From positions 1-41,382 of the forward strand of contig JAVFAS010000030.1 in the NCBI GenBank assembly GCA_034002405.1: a stretch of 41,382 nt of DNA, written 5' to 3'. Positions within the stretch are counted from its first letter, which is position 1. Each line of letters starts with the position of its first letter. The DNA comes from SZUA-365 sp034002405 (GTDB taxonomy: Bacteria; Bacteroidota; Ignavibacteria; SZUA-365). A program made the position numbers and the translations under genes. Below are positions 39,605 to 41,382 of this stretch, piece by piece. The notes under the pieces are model-generated. The model had not been told where the DNA came from. It saw only the letters and a list, made by a program, of their open reading frames with translations, and did no database searches.

Positions 39605-40343
39605 GGATCATATCCTCGAGAGTGAACATTCCTTTTTTGTCCATGATCCACTGCGCGGCAAGCAGGGCCCCTTCGGCGAATCCCTCTCTTCCCTTCGCGC
39701 GATGGATCAGTTCAATGGTGTCCGTGCTGCTGTCGGCCATGACATGATGTTCCCCGACAATGGCACCGATGCGAGCCGCGGTGACGTAGAGGGATCTTGG
39801 ATTCACCGGTCCCGATGGCAGCGCTGTTTCAATCGAATCTTTCGTTGTGGTTGCGCGCAGCAGTGCCTGAGCCAGAGACAGCGCGGTGCCGCTCGGGAAA
39901 TCTTTTTTCGCCGCGTGATGAACTTCATGCAACGCGATATCAAACTGTGGAAAATCCGAAATCAGCGTCGCGGCGAAACTCACGATGCGATGAAAAAGAA
40001 ACACGCCTATCGAGAAGTTGTTGGCATGCACGCAGGCCCCATCGAGACGCTGGATCGCGCGACGCACATCGTCCCGATCCTGTTCCCATCCCGTCGTCCC
40101 GCTGACGACGGGCAGTCCGGCTTCGAGGCAGCTGATGATATTTCGTGCCGCTTGATCCGGTGCGGTAAATTCAATGCAGACTTGTACGCCGCGTCCGATC
40201 AGGTCATCGACGCTCTCGTATACCCGTTCATTCTTCGGATCGACTATGCATGGTTCAGGCCAATTCCTGGCGGTGATGGCGCGATGGATTTCCTGCCCCA
40301 TGCGACCATAACCGATCAACGCGATTTTCGGGCTCTGCTTCAT
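39585..40343 (-). CDS. dapB: 4-hydroxy-tetrahydrodipicolinate reductase
   Basis: 252 residues. It reduces the DapA product with NAD(P)H. The N-terminal nucleotide-binding GYGRMGQEI (11-19), EFTAPDQAARN, the VSGTTGW segment (80-86) and the diagnostic HHAAKKDFPSGTA (142-154), which includes the catalytic His and Lys, are all present. Overlaps: its ATG overlaps the M20 peptidase stop by 4 bases (40340-40343), and its 3' end overlaps dapA by 20 bases. Confidence 0.95.
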   Translation of the reverse strand: MKQSPKIALIGYGRMGQEIHRAITARNWPEPCIVDPKNERVYESVDDLIGRGVQVCIEFTAPDQAARNIISCLEAGLPVVSGTTGWEQDRDDVRRAIQRLDGACVHANNFSIGVFLFHRIVSFAATLISDFPQFDIALHEVHHAAKKDFPSGTALSLAQALLRATTTKDSIETALPSGPVNPRSLYVTAARIGAIVGEHHVMADSSTDTIELIHRAKGREGFAEGALLAAQWIMDKKGMFTLEDMIHDRTKP

Positions 40344-41353
40344 TCTGTCCTCAATGCCTGAAAAAGTCGAACATACAGCTCGACGGCCTCGTCAAGTGCC
40401 GCAACGGAGATGCACTCGTCCATGGTATGCGCGTCGTGCACGGAACCGGGCCCACAGAGCAGACAGCGCGCGATGGCACGCAGATACGGAATATCCGATC
40501 CAAACGCGACGGGTTTTGCCTCGAAGCCTTCGGGAACATACAGAATCTGTGGTTGGGAGTCCGAATGAAATCGCACCGTGGCGCGGTCGCCGATCAAGTC
40601 CAGGACCTGGGATCTTCTCACCTCCGTATCGTCGACGATGCGATGCATCACCTGGGCGGTGGCGTGCGAGGCAAGCGTATTCATCGCGGTTCCGCCTTCG
40701 ATGCGTCCGACATTGATCGTCGCCGGTCCGAGGATCTCATGCGTTCCCCAAGCGGCACCGCGGATGGTCTGAAGAATGTCGAGCAGCAGGTGGATCGCCG
40801 ACGACCCGCGTTCCGGATATGCGCTGTGCGCTGCATGCCCATGCACATCGAGCGTGTAACTCAACGCACCCTTGTGACCACTCGCGAGCAGATTATCCGT
40901 TGGTTCCCCGACAATGATGAAGTCCGCCGTCCGCGGTGATTGCGCCGCGGTTTTCGCACCGATGCTGTCCGTCTCCTCTCCCACGACAAAAAGAAACGAT
41001 GGGGATGCCCCTGCCGCGATCAACCGCTCCGCCGCGAAGAGCATCGCCGCGATAATGCCTTTCGTGTCGCAGGCGCCACGACCGTAGAGCACACCGTCGT
41101 GCATGCGGGCGGGGACATGTGGTGGAACAGTATCCACATGCGTGCAAAACACCGTATGCGTCTTGTCCGACCAGTTTCCATACAGATTCCAACGATCCGC
41201 TCCGATATACTCCCGGTCGGTCACACAGCCGATCTCGACAAGACGCTCCTCGAGGAATGCGAGCACACGCTTCTCCGATCCGGTGACCGAAGGCAGGTCG
41301 ATCAGAGCCGCGGCGAGGGACGCGGGAGTCGGATATGTCTCGATGAGCGCCAT
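40340..41353 (-). CDS. M20 family metallohydrolase (DapE/ArgE-like)
   Basis: 337 residues, somewhat short for the family. Di-zinc aminoacylase motifs: CTHVDTVPP (His72, Asp74), LYGRGACDTKG (bridging Asp96), VVGEETDS (Glu126, Glu127), IVGEPTDN, and a late zinc His in SVHDAHTMDECISV. The likely substrate is an N-acylated amino acid. Being first in an operon with dapB and dapA suggests succinyl- or acetyl-diaminopimelate deacylation (DapE-type), but acetylornithine deacetylase (ArgE) is equally compatible by motif. The ATG at 41353 follows a TATATTGG box by 5 bases; a TTG codon three codons upstream is a weaker start that would fall inside that box. Confidence 0.82.
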   Translation of the reverse strand: MALIETYPTPASLAAALIDLPSVTGSEKRVLAFLEERLVEIGCVTDREYIGADRWNLYGNWSDKTHTVFCTHVDTVPPHVPARMHDGVLYGRGACDTKGIIAAMLFAAERLIAAGASPSFLFVVGEETDSIGAKTAAQSPRTADFIIVGEPTDNLLASGHKGALSYTLDVHGHAAHSAYPERGSSAIHLLLDILQTIRGAAWGTHEILGPATINVGRIEGGTAMNTLASHATAQVMHRIVDDTEVRRSQVLDLIGDRATVRFHSDSQPQILYVPEGFEAKPVAFGSDIPYLRAIARCLLCGPGSVHDAHTMDECISVAALDEAVELYVRLFQALRTE

Positions 41354-41358
41354 GAGGG

Positions 41359-41366
41359 CCAATATA
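41359..41366 (-). promoter_or_regulatory. Putative -7 box (TATATTGG) abutting the dap operon
   Basis: Minus-strand TATATTGG is followed by CCCTC and the ATG at 41353. It resembles TAnnTTTG with one mismatch. The window ends 16 bases further upstream, so no -33 element can be assessed. Confidence 0.3.
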
Positions 41367-41382
41367 GCACAATCCCGGTAAT

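Overview
The window is GC-rich, densely coded DNA from a Gram-negative bacterium of the Bacteroidota/Chlorobiota (FCB) superphylum. The evidence is three proteins with type IX secretion (T9SS) type A C-terminal sorting domains, a PorV/PorQ-like outer-membrane protein, a TonB receptor paired with a DUF4249 lipoprotein, and Bacteroidota-style TAnnTTTG promoter boxes. The high GC suggests an Ignavibacteria/Kapabacteria-type or Rhodothermus-type lineage rather than a typical Bacteroides, but that is inference. A run of exactly 100 Ns at 37956-38055 shows this is a scaffold, probably from a draft or metagenome assembly.

Layout. 1-6780 (+): the tail of a T9SS cargo protein, a PorV-like protein, two lipoproteins, tadA, and a large periplasmic beta-propeller sensor fused to a SpoIIE-type phosphatase. 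6779-6914: a 24-bp perfect inverted repeat. 6970-10332 (+): a vitamin B12 acquisition unit made of a cobalamin riboswitch, an intrinsic terminator, a BtuB-like TonB receptor and a BtuG-like beta-propeller lipoprotein. 10366-12282 (-): a class A penicillin-binding protein. 12417-17339 (+): hypF-hypC-hypD-hypE for NiFe-hydrogenase maturation. 17501-21525 (+): a T9SS cargo protein, dut, a nickel/cobalt-type transporter and guanine deaminase. 21666-22909 (-): hypB and hypA. 23024-28874 (+): an EamA transporter, an orphan MacB-type permease, an apparently truncated receptor fragment, pepT, a candidate small RNA with a strong terminator, and a T9SS-exported PQQ-type sugar dehydrogenase. 28891-32145 (-): a regulator resembling a sigma-54 activator but with its key motifs degraded, a COG2509 FAD protein and a 48-residue membrane protein. 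32374-37783 (-): an OmpA/TSP3 protein, an unknown 146-residue protein, a DUF4249 lipoprotein and a TonB receptor. 38056-41353 (-): an overlapping M20 peptidase-dapB-dapA-LD-carboxypeptidase operon for diaminopimelate and peptidoglycan metabolism, cut by the gap.

How the genes fit together. All six hyp genes (A-F) and a nickel-type transporter lie within about 10.5 kb, so the cell probably makes a NiFe hydrogenase, but no structural subunit is in the window. The B12 locus looks self-contained: the riboswitch should shut off the receptor and its surface lipoprotein when cobalamin is plentiful. Many genes are concerned with the cell surface (T9SS, TonB receptors, OmpA, PBP).

The points most worth a second look are the degenerate sigma-54-type regulator, TAnnTT-type boxes sitting 3-5 bases before four start codons (suggesting leaderless mRNAs), the structured RNA at 27278-27364, the B12 locus, and short tandem repeats that are multiples of three inside genes but 17 or 7 bp outside them.
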